A stretch of DNA of 64,000 nucleotides, taken from assembly GCA_025056255.1 (NCBI GenBank), contig JANWVT010000001.1, forward strand, positions 1 through 64,000, written 5' to 3'. This stretch comes from Bernardetiaceae bacterium (GTDB taxonomy: Bacteria; Bacteroidota; Bacteroidia; Cytophagales; Thermoflexibacteraceae). Each line of letters begins with the position of its first letter. Position 1 is the stretch's first letter. The translations under genes were made by a program, and so were the position numbers. A model generated the notes under the pieces. It was given only the letters and a program-made list of their open reading frames with translations. It did no database searches and had not been told where the DNA came from. Shown piece by piece: positions 63,059 to 64,000 of this stretch.

Positions 63059-64000
63059 TTACTGTGCCAATGTATGAGAAAAATATTCTTGGCGCACTAC
63101 TTGTGCAGTAACGTCCATCAATTGAAAAAGTTGCACTAATTGTTCGTTCGTAAGCAAATGCGGCTGCTCGGAGGCTTGTCTGTACAAAGAACTGGTATAT
63201 TCGAACAGTTTGGCAGCACCTATGGTACCACAAAGACCTTTTAAGGTATGCAAGGCACGTGTCATTTCTCCATACTGGGCTTGGGCATGTGTTTGGCTGA
63301 TTTTTTGCCGGAGCTGTGCAATATCGGTAATAAAGCTTTCCAGCAGCCCTTGTAGCATGCCGACGTTGTTGCCTGCCAATTTTTTAATGTTTGCTATCAC
63401 TGTTGCATTTATAATAGGCGTATCGTTACTATTTGCAAGTTCCGAAGCAACTTCTTGCTGTGCAACGGCTATCAAGGTGCGCTCCATGCAGTTGGGCAGA
63501 AACCGGTACAAGGTTTTGTATAAGTCTTCGGGAGTAATGGGTTTGGCTAAATAATCGTCCATACCTTGTGCCATAAAGCGTTCTGGATCGCCTGCCATGG
63601 CATTGGCACTCATGCCAACAATAGGAGGTACGACACTGAGAGCTGCTCGAATGTTTTGCACTGCCGTAATACCGTCCATTACAGGCATGTTGATATCCAT
63701 AATGATTAAATCGAAAGCGCCTGTTTTTGCTTGCTCACATGCTTCCTGTCCATTGGCGACTACGGTTACCTGCCCTCCTATTTCCTCTATCATCCATTTT
63801 ACTACCTCCTGATTCACGCTTACATCTTCAGCTAACAGGATTTGGGCTGGTTGAATAAATCGATATTGGTATTGGTAGTGTTCTTGGGGGGTAGTTTGGA
63901 TAGCTTGCTGTTTAGCGCGCCAAGCCTTGAAAGTAAACCAAAACTCGCTGCCTTTGTTTAATTGGCTATTTACACCTATTTCGCCTTCTAACAGTTGCAC
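63059..64000 (-). CDS. Hybrid sensor histidine kinase, C-terminal part (cut by window end)
   Basis: At least 313 codons of a larger gene running off the window. The visible part starts at the end of a HATPase_c domain (GEIGVNSQLNKGSEFWFTF), then a receiver domain (about 50-170 of this part) with LLAEDVSVNQ, the phosphorylated aspartate in LIIMDINMPVMDG and YLAKPI, and a C-terminal Hpt domain with the histidine in LHTLKGLCGTIGA. This layout is a phosphorelay: kinase, receiver, Hpt, then the separate receiver protein encoded downstream. The codon at 64000 is not the true start. Confidence 0.88.
   Translation of the reverse strand: MQLLEGEIGVNSQLNKGSEFWFTFKAWRAKQQAIQTTPQEHYQYQYRFIQPAQILLAEDVSVNQEVVKWMIEEIGGQVTVVANGQEACEQAKTGAFDLIIMDINMPVMDGITAVQNIRAALSVVPPIVGMSANAMAGDPERFMAQGMDDYLAKPITPEDLYKTLYRFLPNCMERTLIAVAQQEVASELANSNDTPIINATVIANIKKLAGNNVGMLQGLLESFITDIAQLRQKISQTHAQAQYGEMTRALHTLKGLCGTIGAAKLFEYTSSLYRQASEQPHLLTNEQLVQLFQLMDVTAQVVRQEYFSHTLAQ

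Overview
The window reads as a chromosomal segment of a Bacteroidota bacterium, most likely a member of the Cytophagales/Cytophagia. The evidence is a SusC/SusD pair, a second TonB receptor with a carboxypeptidase-like N-terminal domain, a GH3/beta-lactamase fusion of the kind seen in this phylum, promoters of the TTG-N19-TAnnTTTG type, and little Shine-Dalgarno signal. I assign no species. Protein identifications come from motif recognition alone; no database search was run.

Layout. 1-6 kb: an M20 amidohydrolase, a pyruvate dehydrogenase-type E2 with two nearly identical lipoyl domains, and a GH78-like alpha-L-rhamnosidase. 6.1-8.0 kb: a Dam/M.DpnII-like adenine methyltransferase with a partner nuclease, placed directly against the 3' remnant of a beta-propeller-like gene. 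8.3-12.8 kb: cinA, a UbiA prenyltransferase and a multi-PAS histidine kinase. 13-18.6 kb: initiator tRNA, era, a secreted subtilase, a heptosyltransferase-like GT9, a small membrane protein and hemE. 18.9-28 kb: envelope genes (GH3/beta-lactamase fusion, SusC/SusD, PagL-like lipid A deacylase). 28.2-29.3 kb: a YbjN-like protein and PspA. 29.5-31.9 kb: an isolated rplB-rpsS-rplV-rpsC block with its own promoter and terminator. 32-34.9 kb: a degenerate arginase homologue, a hypothetical protein and dapB.

35.4-47.4 kb is a one-directional cell-surface glycan cluster of twelve genes: asparagine synthetase, four or more glycosyltransferases, two GT-C-like membrane proteins, three methyltransferase-like genes, a DegT aminotransferase and a cupin. 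Seven of its junctions are 4-base ATGA overlaps. It is followed upstream by a PLP enzyme. 49-54.7 kb is a complete AcrA/AcrB/TolC-type efflux operon. 54.9-56.8 kb is a Cys/Met-metabolism PLP lyase divergent from an Lrp regulator. 57-62 kb has a membrane hypothetical, a TMTC-like GT-C/TPR protein and a TonB receptor. 62-64 kb is a signalling group (CheB methylesterase, receiver protein, hybrid kinase cut by the window end).

The most notable observations are: a severe shortage of GATC (11 sites found by eye against roughly 240 expected) that matches the Dam-like restriction-modification pair; the splitting of the S10 ribosomal operon; and a dispersed intergenic element made of a GACACRAACAAC core, 13-bp tandem repeats and, at some loci, an inverted repeat.
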